A stretch of DNA of 64,000 bases, taken from NCBI RefSeq assembly GCF_001949145.1, contig NW_019091415.1:1105853-1169852 (forward strand), given 5' to 3'. Both the position numbers and the translations under genes were made by a program. Source of the stretch: Acanthaster planci. Taxonomy: Eukaryota; Echinodermata; Asteroidea; Valvatida; Acanthasteridae. Shown here piece by piece: positions 29,662-44,600 of the stretch. The notes beneath the pieces are model-generated. The model had not been told where the DNA came from. It searched no databases and saw only the letters and a program-made list of their open reading frames with translations. Numbering within the stretch: the stretch's first letter is position 1; each line of letters starts with the position of its first letter.

Positions 29662-32600
29662 CTGCATGAAAGAAACACATAAATTATAACCAGAATCTAA
29701 TAAACTATACTTTTTTTTACTGTGCTTTGAGTCACACGCCCAGTGTCAGTAATAAACCTCACACTGCGTTGCACGTACAACAAGCGTACTTTTGGTGTGC
29801 ATGCAAACGTTTTGTGTTAATGTTTCTCTTTGCATCGACAACTCACATAAAGTGTTTACTCACCGCGGATTGTATCACACCAATTCTCTTATCTCTCATG
29901 CTACGTGTGAAATTCCAAATATCCACCCTGCCTTCTTTCTCTACCTGGTCCAACATGGCGTCCAGGACTATGAATAATCCAGTGCGACCAGTGCCCGTGC
30001 TGCAAGACAAAAAAGAGTCAACTCTTCGTGTAGACGTGACCTGTGTCGTTAATTTACACCACTCAATCACAGCTTTAGGGGAAAAAAACGCTTCCTTTCG
30101 ACATTTTTCAAAGAATACGTACATTCAACATGACAACAGGTTCAAAAAATACAAAACTTATACATGTGACTCTGTTTCATCCGGTATTATTATCTGTTAT
30201 ATTCTAGTCAGGCATCATAAACCGTTTTTGCTAGATAGCACAAAGGCATAATATAAGTTGAATAAAATTGACATACAAGCTGCATATATGAACAAGAAGG
30301 ACCACAAGCTTTAAAACATCAGCTCATGGTATAACTCACGAGATGTCACAATCTACAGTAATTGTGTAATACTTGTCATAAAGGACTCACCTACAGTGGA
30401 CGACCATAGGTCCGGCACCATCCGGCCTGAACTCTCTGACAGCTTTGATGAATTCGATCAATTTTGCTGATTCTTTTGGTAAACCGTCCCCGGGCCACGC
30501 AGTGAAGTGGAACTGACAAACCTGACGAAGTCTCTTCTGAGGGGAACAAATTCCCAAAACACTAATCACCATAGTAGCTTTCCTTGATTGATTAATTGAT
30601 AGACACACTGCTTCTTTTTAAAATTAAAATTACCGATGGACTTTCATGACAACAACGACAACAACAACGACGACAACAACAACAAACAACGGCAAACGAC
30701 GACGACGACAACCAACAACCATCAACAACAACAAACAACAACACCACCAACAGCAACAACCAAGTGTTTGTGTTCACCTGTGACTTGATTGCTAGAGTGA
30801 ACTCCCTTACGATGTAGCCGTTGTGTTCCACCTCGTTCATTAATCTGACAGTGATGTTACCATAGGTGGTAGTGTCATCGGGCCAATATTTGTCGCATTT
30901 TTCCTGGCAACAACAGCAATAACAAACAACATGGCAGGTATTTGTGTTTTTCAAGATACGTATATATCACCAGTAATTGCGAAAGTCAACGAGAAGGTCC
31001 GAATTTAAAAAAAGCAAACAATTTCGGATTTTTTTCGGAATCGAGTTATTCCTCATATAATGACAGTTTAAATACTAAAGCTCGTCGGAATCATGTCAGG
31101 AAACTGGATTATTGCTTACTTAGGCGAGGTGAAATACCCATTCAATAGTATTTTACCTTGACTCCATCCCGTAAGTTGGTCAACATGACAATCTTTGACA
31201 CATTCTCTTGCCAAACCATACGCCACATATCATCCACAGATACTTTAGTAGGACCTTAAAATATGATAAACAAAAGGCAACGTTTGAGTAAACCATCCCC
31301 AAATGGGTTCAATCGTAGACTTCACAGTTGACCCTGAAGTTACAAAAACAGTGCCATGTGACTCAGTCAGTACCGTATTAGTTGGTATAACGGAGGGGTG
31401 CATTCAGGTGATCATCTTTCCAAACACCAGGGCTACAAAAGCTTTTTTTGGTCCTCTCAAAATTCCTCTCAAATTAACAGATGCTACAGGGACCCGTGCT
31501 TTCACTACTCCACCAAGCAAACGTACCAGTTTTATAACTGTCTTGAATCTCAAGTTCATGAAATGTGGATTTTGTCTATATTCCTCCCAGTCTTTGGCGT
31601 GAGTACAACTTTCTCAGAGCATCAGACACACAGCCCAGCGACAAAATGCCCTTTTTACGATCACTCCTCTATATCTCTCAGCTACTTTTTTCAGTGTGTA
31701 TGTTTTTGTGTGTGGGTGTGTGGGGGGGTGTAAGTATCCCGTATAGGATTTTCTGTGGCCATACCCACCCTGGGTTGCAATGTATTTCCGTGGCTCATCA
31801 AAGCCCTGAAATATAAACAATAGTAAGCCCGTTAAATCCACTTTATCGCAAACTGTAGGAAACAGTGCAGATGGGTGTGCAAACTAGTAATTTTTTTAAG
31901 GAAGTAGCAGATTTACGTTTCAATGAGCAAAACTGTTTCAGCTGGGGTTTCAGTGCTATTTTGTTACTCCCGTCTTAAGCTGTCATGCAATATGCAAGTC
32001 AAATGTGGCGAACAGCTCCCCCCCGCCCAAAAAGATCACAACTTTTTTGGGTAAAATTTCACCCCCTTTCCTCCAAAAAGCTATAAAAAGCCCCACAAAA
32101 TAGTCTCCCTCGTCAGAAAGGACAGAAAAGGTTATATAAAGAAATGTCAAGTTTCCCCCGCCACAGAAAGTCGGTTTGGATGAACCTTGGGTCTTTTTAT
32201 CATTTCTTTTAGGTTTCTTTCTGAAAGTCAATTCGACTTTGGTCAGTAAATCCTAGAACGTGATTCAAGTTTACAACAAACAGAACAAATTATCTTAAGG
32301 GTGTAAAGTCACTGAATTGGGAAACTTACGTCAATGTAACTCGCATTTACGTAGTCGGAGTTGGGCTTATTTGGCAACTTTTCCAGCACCACTCTAGTAT
32401 CGTCATCTGCAGTTATTGAGGATCAATCACATGTATTGAGGAAAAAACATCTCATTCTCATTCACGTAGCACCCTTGAATCAGCTTGATTGTAGGAGAGT
32501 AATTAATCACGTGAACAGAGGAAACCACGGGCTTTGTCCATTATAACGCATGAGTCACTGTATGTCAGCCTCGGCCGCAGCAACATGTGCTTGCATTCCA

Positions 32601-35600
32601 AAGTGAATTGATTAGTCACGTGTCAAGTACATGTCTAATGTAAACGTATTCAATAAGGAAAAGGTTTGATACTCCAACTGAATCCGTAAACCTGAAGATC
32701 AACCAGACTTCAATTATTTATTTGATAGACCTATTCTATGTACATTATTTTCGTCTTTATTAATGATAGATCTGCAATAATAAATAGTATCAGCATAGAT
32801 TTTTATCGTACACTTAGTAATTTCAATTTTCAACATGCTTTTGACTTTAAAGGTGAATGTTATCTTTCATCCTCTTTACAAACACTCATCCTTATCCATG
32901 GATTGCAATTCATTTTTTATTCATTGCTGTGAATGTTACACTGTATTTTGTGTCAATTTCACGCCATTCTAGTCTAGTTTCCTATTTACCATATTTAAAT
33001 TCAAATAAAAATCCACATGCACAAAATGATGTGAACAAAAACTGTTCCTAACCTAATTCCGATGTCTGGGAAATATCTGGGAAACAAAAAAAGTAATAGG
33101 CATGGTAAATAAAATTGTAAGCATATAGGTTTTCCCTGCTTCTGTAGAAAGTTTTTCAATGAAATTTAGCCAAAATGTAACACATTTTCAATTGTTGGTC
33201 AAATTAATTCAAAGCAGAAGACAGGTTTTGGGCAAGACGTTTACGATTTCAAAGACTATTTATCTTTGACAAACAGTTTAATGGTAAGCTTACTCAGTTT
33301 CGTTGAATTTGAAAAGGCGAGGGGGGTTGACACCATGTACCTCGTATTGTATTACAGTCCTGCAGAACCTTACCTTAAAACGACGTATGGCTTAAAAAAT
33401 TGTTCTTTTTTGAGTGCTTAAATACATTTAGTTGTTGGAAATTCCGAAAATTTCCTTAGAATTCGTTTCAATTTTTGCACAAAAATTCAACAAAAATATG
33501 ATTAGTAGCCCATCCTCTGGTCAACAGAGGGGGGTACACACATCCCCATCCCCTGGGATTTCCACCCATGCCCGATATCGCCGCCTTAGATTTCTTCCTT
33601 CAGGATCTTATGAGTAACTTCTTGCGGTCAATCCGACACGAATTTTTGAAATTTGAATTTCCTGTTCTCACGCAGCGCTCATTTTTCCGAGAAATGTCAG
33701 CCAAAAACTTTTTCCAACATATGTGATCAATGCTAGTGGGTGTACTGGCTTGAACTTCGAATGACCGTACCTACAAACCATATTTTAGACTGAGTTGAAA
33801 CTTCACATTTCTACAACCACAAGTGTTTTCACATGCATGACAAGAGTTAAAAACAATAGGGTACTAGACAGCCGAGTTCTTTATCCACCTGTCCGGCTGT
33901 GAGATGATTAAAAATAACCCGGCTTTTTAGTATTCAAATCTAAGGCAGGTAATCCGAAATGTCAAGCCAACGTGTTGCATATATTTACTTACACGGGAGG
34001 ATATTCGCATAGCGATTTTTCTCTTTGTTGGCACGCTTTTTCCCTACCGAGCAGGCATGCTTGACCGGAGCTGGAAGGTCCTGAAAAATACAAAAGTCCT
34101 CTTAAAAGTATAATATCTTGACCTTAAAACCACATTATTTTGATTCACATATTTTAAAGCCTTGAGCTTGACACATTTTATCCACAAGCAGCCGATGTTT
34201 AAAATTACCATGCACTGGAGCCACCCACCTCATAATCCTTCAAGAAACCGTTACCGTCCCTGTAAGTTCTTTTCTTTTTCTTGTGGATATAGTCTTCAAA
34301 TTGCGCCAATGGTACAGCCTCATGAACTGCATTCGCGCCTGTAGCACTCGGCCGGGCAACTGGATTGGCTGCCTGTGCTTTAGGTTCGACCTTATGTACA
34401 ATGGGCCTGGGCGTGTCGTAGACGAGGACCTCTTTCTTCGGCGGGCGTTTTTTGAATTTGGCTCCATCTGAATTCGCTCAAAGGAAGAAAAATCATTACA
34501 ATACAGAAAGATTGAATTAATTCCATTTGGTATATATATTTTACTGAACGGTCGTATTCCTGTCAATATAGCAACACAGCTCCTGCAATGCATGTATCCT
34601 TTTACTTATATGAGCACGGGGATGAAACATTCACACCTCATAATAAGGATACTGAAATTTTGGAAGACAAATGGGTTATAGCTGTGCTACCTTCAATCAT
34701 AATAAACTGCGTCGGCAGAACTTGTGGTAAAAGACATAAAAGGTTTGAAAAATGTCTTGAAGGTCTGTCCGTCGTCAAGACGAGAGACTGTTGTCATAAG
34801 TGTTTTGGCTGTAAAAATATGAGACTACATGTGCAATTCTAAATGTTGCAACGTGTGTGTTAAGGTGAATAAGGGGATACTGTTACCAGGATTATTCTTC
34901 GCGTCAGGTTCCACCACAGAGTCATCCACAAAAACAGGTGGCATATTCTGAAATTTGAAATAAACTAAGAACTTATTAACTTTTAAAATGTTAATTAAGG
35001 GTGATGTACATTTTACGAGAGACTCGGAGCAAACGGTACTCATTATGCAAGCAAAGGGATTTCTTTCTCATTAGTCACTGTTGAAATCGCATTTTTTTCT
35101 GTTAAATGAAGTCTATACATTGTTGTCCTCTTTATAGAAACGGTTATTATAATTAATTGTGACAATGAATTTTCTGGTCCTGAATAAGTTAGAGTGATCT
35201 CGAGCCGGCCGGCTGTATACTGAACGCGCACGTCTGTTCGTTTGTAAAACAATCCGCATAATCAAAGTTGTTGAGATGCGGGGACCGGTATGTAAAAAAC
35301 ATAACCTAAATATTTGAAGAAGATTTGTCAGTTGTGACATGTTATTGGGGGTTCTGAAAAAAAAGCAATGTATGCATGCCAAGTGTAGCGAATATTAACG
35401 ACACTAGTCTACTCAAGTATCAACGATTTGGGTTGGGGAAAAATATCGGCCAATTAACGAAAATGTCGAGAAACGGGAGAAATATTTATGTTGTGACTGT
35501 GTTATAACAATAAATTAGTCCGACGGAGCGATTTTCTCTTAGAGTCTTTGAGTTCCACTGTTCTCCCTTCTAAAGACCTCGAACCTAAATCGCAACAAAC

Positions 35601-38600
35601 CTCGTAAGGATAGTCCTTGAGACCTTTTCCACATGCTGCCGTTTTCCTTGGGGCAGGTACAGGTTTCTTCTTTTCTTTGTTCGGTTTTCCCATCGACTTT
35701 GCAATCGAATCCGACTCACACAGTATTGCAATAGGTTCATATGGCGCTTCCTCGTTCCAATAAGGATTTGCTTTTGCATGTCGTAATGGGCCTTCTCGAA
35801 GCTCAACATCACCTTATAAATTTAAAAAGAACAGCTTAAGGAAATAGAAAGCAAACGCAAACAATTCTAGCCCTACCTCTACAGGCAACAAAAGCAGCCA
35901 TTCCGTGAAATGAAACCAAAATGTTACTCGAAATGGTCGAGATTTCCCAATTTGTGACCCAATTTGAGAAAATGAGTCTTAAGTCGCCAGAGCCACTTTG
36001 GAGTATAATAATTTTGCACAGTGTAAATCAATAGGAACCCACAGCATTTGTCACCATGGAGTATCCACTTCTATCAGGATACTAAACTAAGTAAATCATA
36101 AAAAAAATACAATTTGGTCTTTCGAATACAAATTAAAACTCAAAAGTGGCTCTGGCGACTTGAGATTCATTTCCACAGGGTGGGTCACATTTTATCCTTG
36201 ATTAAGCTTAACCCTACAAGAGCTGGGGGCGGAATTCGCCCTCTCAACATTGTTTTCCGATATCGCCGCAGGGCATTTGTATGAAAAGCAGAGCATCAAA
36301 GAGTTCTTACCGTAGCTTTCTGCAGTCATTAACATTTGTGAGAATTGGACACTTCCGCGCTCAATGCACGTGGGCTGCAACGCGTGCAGCGTTGAACTTC
36401 AAATGACCATAGCAACAAAACAATATGTCTGATGAGTTCAAACTTCATGTTATTTGGTGTTGGTTATAAAATTTATGTCGTTACATGCATGCCAAGTTTC
36501 AAAACAATCGAGCGTGATAAATCCGAGTGCTGGAGGGGCGGGGGACCCCGCCCCCAGTTGGGAGATAGGCATAAAATACTTGGCTCTTTGAGAGTAAATT
36601 ATAGTAAAATTATACATTTACCATTAATGTTTAGTTCCAAACTCCTGTTTCTCAACACTTTTCTGGCAATCAAAATGGGTAACGTTTATGGAAGGCAAAG
36701 TTTACCTGGTGCCCCACTCTTCAACACTTCAATAAGTTGAAGGAACTGAATGCGGTCATTTAATTTTAGACCACTGACACTTAATCTAGTAATTTGTTAA
36801 CATCTTCGAGTACGTTAGGAAATTGCCCGGTCTCAGGAAGATGATCAAAGACTAATCCTGCAGAGAGCATCTGCCTTGAGCCATGCTGATGGGGGAGGGC
36901 TCAGTTGCAATGACAGAGCTCTATAAAGAAAACCTAGAGTGCGTGACCCAAAGCAAGGACCACCATCCGTGGACGTTTGCAGGTGACTTCGTCATACACG
37001 CGGCCGCGCCACGATTTACAGGCTCCCATTGGACGATCGCTGAAGTTGCACGTTAACTTCCGGTTCCATGGCTACATGTAAATGACGATTAATGCGCGTA
37101 ACTCTGTGTGCACTGCATGTGTAGTGGGCGTGGTTTAAACTGAAGCGACGTCACACTTACGAACCGGATTGCCACCGTGGAAAAAACGTGCGCACGGTAT
37201 TCGCATTTCACGTACGTGCGCTTTTAGCTAACTTTCGCCCACAGTGGCAATGGCGGCTGTGCGTCCGTGTTGGCACACGAGTACTGCGAACTTAGGATAA
37301 GGAGCGCGCACACCAGGTTTTCTTATATTTGCCATGCAACCAGCACCGTCACCAGCTTAAGGCATTAATGGGGGCCAACCAACCAAAAGAGCCTCCGTTG
37401 CCAGGAAAACTGCGCCATCTCTTGCTGCCACTTGGGGCAGATTAGGAGCCAATTTCCCGGTTGCACCATGCTCGTGGTTGGGTGAGTACACGTGCGTTTA
37501 ATGCACGCCTCTTGCACCAACATGCTGCATCGACTGTCAAACGCACGCGCACGTAACTGCAAAGAACGCGCGGGAGTTTAGTGCCACTGCGGGTGTCACC
37601 CTTAGTCAAGATTCTGACCGTAGTTCATCGTTTCTTTCACCGCCCTGTACAAATACTTCATGTACATGTACATGTGTTTACATGGAACGATGTGACGCAC
37701 ACACCCTATAGATCCTCTGTGTGTGACCGCCCTCTATCGGTGAAGATTTTCGATTTTTTCAGGCTGGGAAGACGCGCACAACACGAACGCAGTCTGGGTT
37801 GAGACAAGTGTCTCCTCGGATTAGTCCTTAATTAAATATTGTACCTAACACAATTAAACAACAAACTATAATCTAATGGGACAAGATTTTATATCTCACC
37901 ACTCACTCCACCAATGTGAGCGCTGTCCTGTCGTCTCCTTCCTAGCTTCTTTCTGCCATCATGATGTAAGAAAAAATCAAGACGATAAAACAAATGACTA
38001 CATTTAAACCATGTCTGGGGGATACTATTCAAAACAGCTGTTGGAACAACACGAGCAACACAAATCACTTGGAAACAACCGCAATTCAGTTGTATAACAA
38101 ATACAAACTTATTCTATAATGGATATGTTTTTCAATAGTTTTTGCATGCTACTTGACTTAAAATTTCCTTTCAGTCGTTGATCGGGAGGAGCATCATGTT
38201 CCTAGAAAATACTTTTAGATTTGCTTTTAAATACGCTCGAATACAATGTCGGTGATAGGAGTACAATTCCAAGCATTTCGATAATACCGTAGTCTGATCA
38301 CGCATTACGTTATGCATGAAGAAAAAAAACGAATGAATAATTCTTCGCCGCAGTTTAGACAAAGTTGAGGCTAAATGTTTGCAAAAAGAAGCCACATCCT
38401 TTGTGGTTTTATCTAACCTTACAAAGATCACTCCAGCGACTGTACTGCAAGGATGATGACCAAAGGAATCGGCACTGCCACGGCAGCTACTGGCAAGAAA
38501 TAGTTGGCCCGCACTAAAAAAATTAAAAATATATAAATAAACAAAAAAATAAATATAACAAGGCAAAACATGCAAATAGAAATACTTCAACAAGACTTGA

Positions 38601-41600
38601 AATAGCTGAGCACTGCTGCCATTAACCCTTTTTAACGGCGTTGCAAGTGATTAGACCGCTCAAAACGGAAGCAGAGCAGAGCTGTTTTCTTTATCGAAAA
38701 ACCCAAATACATAGGATTCAGTAAGTTTTTATCAAATGAATCAACTACCTTTGACGCATTTTGATCCGTATTTCAAAGGCTATGGGTATATGCACTACAC
38801 CGTTTGTTATCAATAGGCCTATGTTGCAACGAAATGATTGCCCGCAATGCCTGTTATGAACATGCCAGTTTTCGTCCTTTCTGTCTCGTTCTGACCTATA
38901 AGTTCAATTGATATCTCAAGAAAGTGGACAAACATCAAGGGAAAATGCAGTTCTGCAATGAAGGTAAAACCAAGTTACTGACCTTTTACCCGAAGTGGCT
39001 CTCCCCACGATACTGCAAATTCCTAGGAATAAAAGCAGACACACAAATCGAAAGAAATTATAGAAAAGAAAGAGTCTGAACTTCAAAAAGAAAGTTTTTA
39101 AATCAATTTTGGTAGCTTATAAGTGTTCCACATATTACATAAGTAGTCTTAACAGGGTTCATTATATCATGAAAGATTAAAGGAAGATTGTATTTATCAG
39201 GCCCAAATTGCAAATATACTTAGATCGTCGCTACAGGATTAGTTAAGCATGAATAAAGAACAAAAAAGGAAAAGCATTTTTTTCTATACACAGTTTTTAT
39301 GAGGAGGAACTGATTTTGTGGACGCGGCCGTTTACGAGTGGTCACGTGATCAGAATCTCGATGGTGACACAAGTGCTTATGGGCCGGCGCAAACACTGGG
39401 TACCAGCGAGTACAGAATCAGGCCCACTAGCGTGGGGAGGGGAGTCCTCAGCATCGTTTTGGAACACGCTCAGCACCGCATCGGGCTTCAACCTGAGCCT
39501 TCATGCTTGCTCCATTTCGTTCTACAGGATTTTCTCGTAGCCCTTACGAGTGCAATGTTCACCGCTACACACCCTCGCTTGACGGTCTTTTCCTGGAGGA
39601 CGGCAGTACTTTGCCAACGACTGCCGCCGTAAATGCGGCTTTTCTTGTAATGATGCCATCGTGCATGCTGGCCAGGAATTGTTTGTCCGACACAAAACAG
39701 TACTATACAATGCAGCATTGCAGACGAGAAGGCAAAAATTGGTCTGTAGAAATAATCGTCGCAGAAATGTGTCAGCTGGCGCGGTGCGAGCGCCCCAGTG
39801 ACATCAACGTCGAGATTCTGATCACGTGACCACTCGTTAATGGCAATGTCCACAAAATCAGTTCCGCCTCATAAGAACTGTCAATAAAAATACTGTGCTT
39901 CGTGGTTTCCATTTTGTTCTTTATTCATGCTTAACTAATCCCGTAGCGATGATCTAAGTACATTTTTCCATTTGGGTCTGATCAAGACACTCTTCCTTTA
40001 ACACTATAAATATCTCCATTTTAGTGAATGCCTTGAAAACTCCGGACGTCGTATGGGTAGAGACTTGTAAAGGGGTTCTCTCTCATAATTAAAATAAAAA
40101 GTTGAACTGCTTGGACACAAGAGTAAATCATGTGTAATTCTCACTCTGTCCCTTACTGTGTCTGAAACCCTGCTCACTGAACCCAGATAGATGTCGTATT
40201 CCGTGTCAGGGTGCAGAGGCTGGTTATGGAATGCACCATACGTATGCCCGTCACCCACGGTAAATGTTTCTTCGAGGTCCGCTTTGCTCAGTTCTCCCGC
40301 TACATAATCTGGTGTGAAGTCGGCTGGGCGTTTGGTTGTCAAGATTTCCATTTTTCTATCTGAGTAGACCTCCTTCACACCAATTTGGATGCCACTGCAA
40401 TAAATGAGGAATTAGTCCCAAAGACATTACAAAATGTGAGGAAGTTGATGAATTATTGAGTCCAGCCAGTTATCTTGGTTTGTACATGTATTTCTCATGA
40501 CATATCCATGGCTTTCCGAATGGGCCTGCGCTAACAAGACGCAAATAGTTGGCAAAGTTGGACTTGCCATCTACCTGCATGCACTGAGCAGTCCGATGAG
40601 GCCCATATACAATCGCGCACTGGAGTGACGGGTGTAATGGACAGGTACATGCACAACCGTTACGACGTTTTCGCTCGCTTAGTACTATGCATTTTCACAT
40701 TTTCTCCTTATAACAAATGAACCCCACTTGTCAATAATAATGATTATAGCTGACCACAAGTGTACTAGCATTCCATACTAGACATTCCAATTTCCATTTT
40801 TTTCCCTAAAATTGCTCATAGTCTAAGTTACCCAAATGAAATAGGTGTTGTATAAATTCAATAATGAATGTTTCAAATTTGTATGTGCCCCGAGTTGAAG
40901 TGCACCCCCAATCGGCGAAAAGAAAGACAGGTGGTAACAAGCGGGCTCTTGCAACGTTCTGTGTGTACGCAAAGACCACACTAGCATTTGATCAAAGCGC
41001 CCGCGGCAAAATGGATAGTCGCTCAAGAGCTTGCATGCAGTCCGTCGTGTGGTCTTGACTATCCATTTCGCAGCGGGCGCCTTGATCAAAGGCTAAGACC
41101 GCATATGCCGGAGTAAATTAGTTACGCGTACTCAGCGTGCTCCATGTCAAATGCGCATACACTTGCGTGCCTATGCGGTGAGTACCTCAGACATATGCGT
41201 TTATAATAATGTCTGTGGTGAGTACCAAAAAAACAAAAGAAGACAAGACAAGACAATTCACGAATCCACAGACCGTTTTGCTCCATAAGGCCACAACACT
41301 CGTAAGCATTCATTACTTGTATAATACATGTTTAATGGTTGTGTTTTGTTGGGGATGTCCAGCCATTAACGTACCAACAATGAAAATTCAGTTCTTGCTG
41401 TGTATGACAATTTCAAGACAGTTTCAAGGAGAGGGAACCTCTCATTCGAACCCTAAATTTTAAATTTTGATGGAACTCCCCGTGTACTTACGTTATGTAC
41501 CGCGACCGTAAAGGTAACTTCACGTTGATGGTAACTGTCGAATTGGTTGATTTTGAGGGATCGCTGGATGGCCTAGGAGGCGGGTCCATTCCTTCACACA

Positions 41601-44600
41601 GCAAAGACAAATGACAATACTTTCAATAATAAAACACTGACAAATTCCTTTTGACTCAGTTATTAATCTCAAATGGTGCCTAACCATAAAACAAAACGGT
41701 ATTTGTTGAGAAAAATTAAAACCTCAATGTAACACCAAGCGGTTTTTGTGGAAAAGTTTAAAAGTTTACAGTTTTTTATTCTCCACGCTCCAGCAATGTG
41801 CATTTTCACAAAATAAGGAAGGCCTGACATCCTTTGCCTCTGAGAAAGATTCTGCTAGGATCAATAGGCCCTCCATATTTTGTGATTTGTATTTTAGATC
41901 ACTGTAGTCTCCAAGCAGTTTGGACCAGTTTTGTATTACAATGAGCATGTGCTGATATAGTTTCTTTATGGTTCTTGTAAGAATTCTCGTCAAACTTGCT
42001 CATATTTTAAGCTATCCAATTCAACTGGCAATGTAGCTGATTTCATGCAGGCGCGTAAAAGGTCCCGATTTCCATGCAAAATCTTGGGGCGGCGACGCCA
42101 CAGTTTATGCAAACTGTACATTATAACAATACTGCCAATACATGTTTGAAAAGTCCCTTTGAAAGTGTTCTCGGTTAAGACAGTATGACTGTACCCGTTT
42201 CCACGGTGGTGAAGGCCTCGATCCGTGCCCACTTTCCGGCTCCATGCTCGTTAACGCCAGCGACCAGAAACTCGTATTTCGTTGCTGGTTCTAACACGTC
42301 ACTAGCGTATAACATAGAGGAGGGCGAGACGTTGACAGTCTCATAGGTATCAGCGGGCGTAAACGCCAAATCATATGGCTTTTCCAGTGCCCTGAGCCTT
42401 GTCTGAAAGCAAACCAACATCCAAAGTACATTTACGACACGCAGCTGCAAGATATTCCAAGCATTCCATATCATAACTTACAGACAATAAAGTTTAGCAA
42501 CTGGATGGGTAGACTTGATGAAACGTCCTTGGATAGTCGCGTTTCATCTGCGAGCTCCAGTCGAAATCCATCATCGTGGATATAGTATAAAATTCTAAAA
42601 TAACATAATTCGCCAACTTTCGACGTATGCATGTCTTAAATCCAACCTCGCACCGTTGTTCATATATGTGCGTGCAGCGTAATGCATATGCAATCACTTC
42701 CAGGCAGAATGGGTTGAACATGACGGCAAAGTTTGAAAGAAATGTGTATGTTGAAGACTGCCATGTAAAATATGTATACAATGCAAAATTACGGGGATGA
42801 ATTAACAACGCAGATTGTTCATTGTTTCAGTATAAAAGTATGAAAATAGAAACCTTTCCTCTCCTCCATAAAATTTTGGAAGTCAACTTTCTCAGAGACA
42901 TATCCGAACACATTTGTTTTTAATACTGATGTGAATAAAAACGAAAGCTTAATGAAATGAGAATAAAAAACCTGCAGATTTTGTGCTGTTATAAGACTGA
43001 GTATACACGCACTATTACCGTCTCACCTGGTAATCCCGAATTTGGCCATGTCTGTGACCACAAGGTATTTCACTCCAAGCGAATACAATGCTGTGCCGCA
43101 TCCGAGAAGTAACTGTAATGTTTGTGGGTCCTTCAGACGGCTCTGTGGATATACACAACACTGAATAATTGCTGGCGTTAGTCCATCTTTGCAACTGGTA
43201 TTGTCTCCTTTATTAGCGCGTTGCACTGTGTATGTTAATATTGCATACTCATTAATCGACAGAAAATTGTCGAAGCTCATTCATAAACCAGTAAGACATT
43301 TCCCGATGAAACTGTCAGCAGAAATGTTCCAGTTCATCTGCATCAAAAATGGTCAGTAAGCATAACATTATGCTGAAACTGTCTCGGGGACAGGTTATGG
43401 TTGTAGGCTGTACAAGTCTCGATCTGACCTTTACACAGGTGGATTTTTCAGACACGGTGAAGGACTTATTTTTCAAGCTACCGGACGATAGGTTAAATTG
43501 GTAGATAACATTCGATAATTTCGGTCACCTTCGGTTAATTCAGGACATCATTCTGGGTTAAGATCATATCTTCAGTCTTTCCAACACTGATCTGGTTGCA
43601 GACTTCTATCACTATGTTATAATATTGTAAATTTCAATCTGTTTTCCGTATTTGCATATCGCCAAGTGTCACGCATACTTTTTCACGTTGCAGCTTTGTT
43701 TGGCTATTAGGTTCTTTCTGGCCTTAAATTTCGTGTTTGTGCCTTTCGATAGTACCTTCAAAAGAGCGCGTATTCGTGGTTCCAGACCTCTCCGCGCCAG
43801 CTCCTGCTTGGTTCCATGTCCTGACGTAAACTTTATAGGTAGAGTAGGCCTGGACACGATGGATGGTTATAGATGTGGATGTCTGGTTGCCAGCAAGTAC
43901 GCGATGAGGATGGTTTATGGGATCGCAGAGGTCTCTCCTCGTTAACTCGTACTCGATGATGTAACGCATGCTGCACTTATTTTGACTGATGTCCGGCAAG
44001 GACCACCTTACTCGAATGGAAGGGGAGTCGCTGAGAGTAGTTGCATTAAGGTTGCTAACCGGGCCATGAACTGGACAAAGTTCGAAAATGAAATGAAGCA
44101 ATTTGAGGAGGGGCGGCAGTCCACCGTCGTATATACTCAGGTAATTTGTTCAAATATTGTACAGTAATTACTATAATAATCGTTTGAATCTGTTTTTCTC
44201 TCTCCTGTCTCTGCACAGGCTTTTAACATTGATTCTTTTCCGCACACTACGTTGGTGCAATTTACTGTGTGACGACACCTTAGAAGCAAGTTGTATCGCA
44301 CTGTTTGTGCTCAAATTACCGAAGCAAACTGATGCAGACATCAGAGCACACTGACAGCTGTAACTGTGCTCGACGGTGTTGGCATCTTGGCAGTGTGCAT
44401 TATCGCTGTGCACTTCAATGAAACTTTGATATAACCCTCCGGACCTATCGTTCCCACCGCCCTAACAAGCTGAGAAGGGCAAATGCCTTTCACAAATTTT
44501 TAGGAAGAGAACAAGTCAGATCAATACGTGCAAAGCGTCGCAGTTAAAATTTGCTGTCCTAATAATTCGTTCTATGGTGTTCTATGGAAAAATTGCGTCA

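Noticed and set aside
29727-30251. 174-aa open frame on the plus strand
   Set aside because: It is antisense to the catalytic exon of gene 2 (29864-29999) and has no recognisable domain.
34162-34842. Plus-strand frames at 34162-34344, 34283-34471 and 34588-34842
   Set aside because: The first two are shadows of the gene 2 juxtamembrane exon; the third is intronic with no domain.
39318-39853. Open frames of 104-124 aa inside the foldback element
   Set aside because: Frames on both strands come from the inverted arms (EWSRDQNLD appears in each), and no transposase motif is seen.
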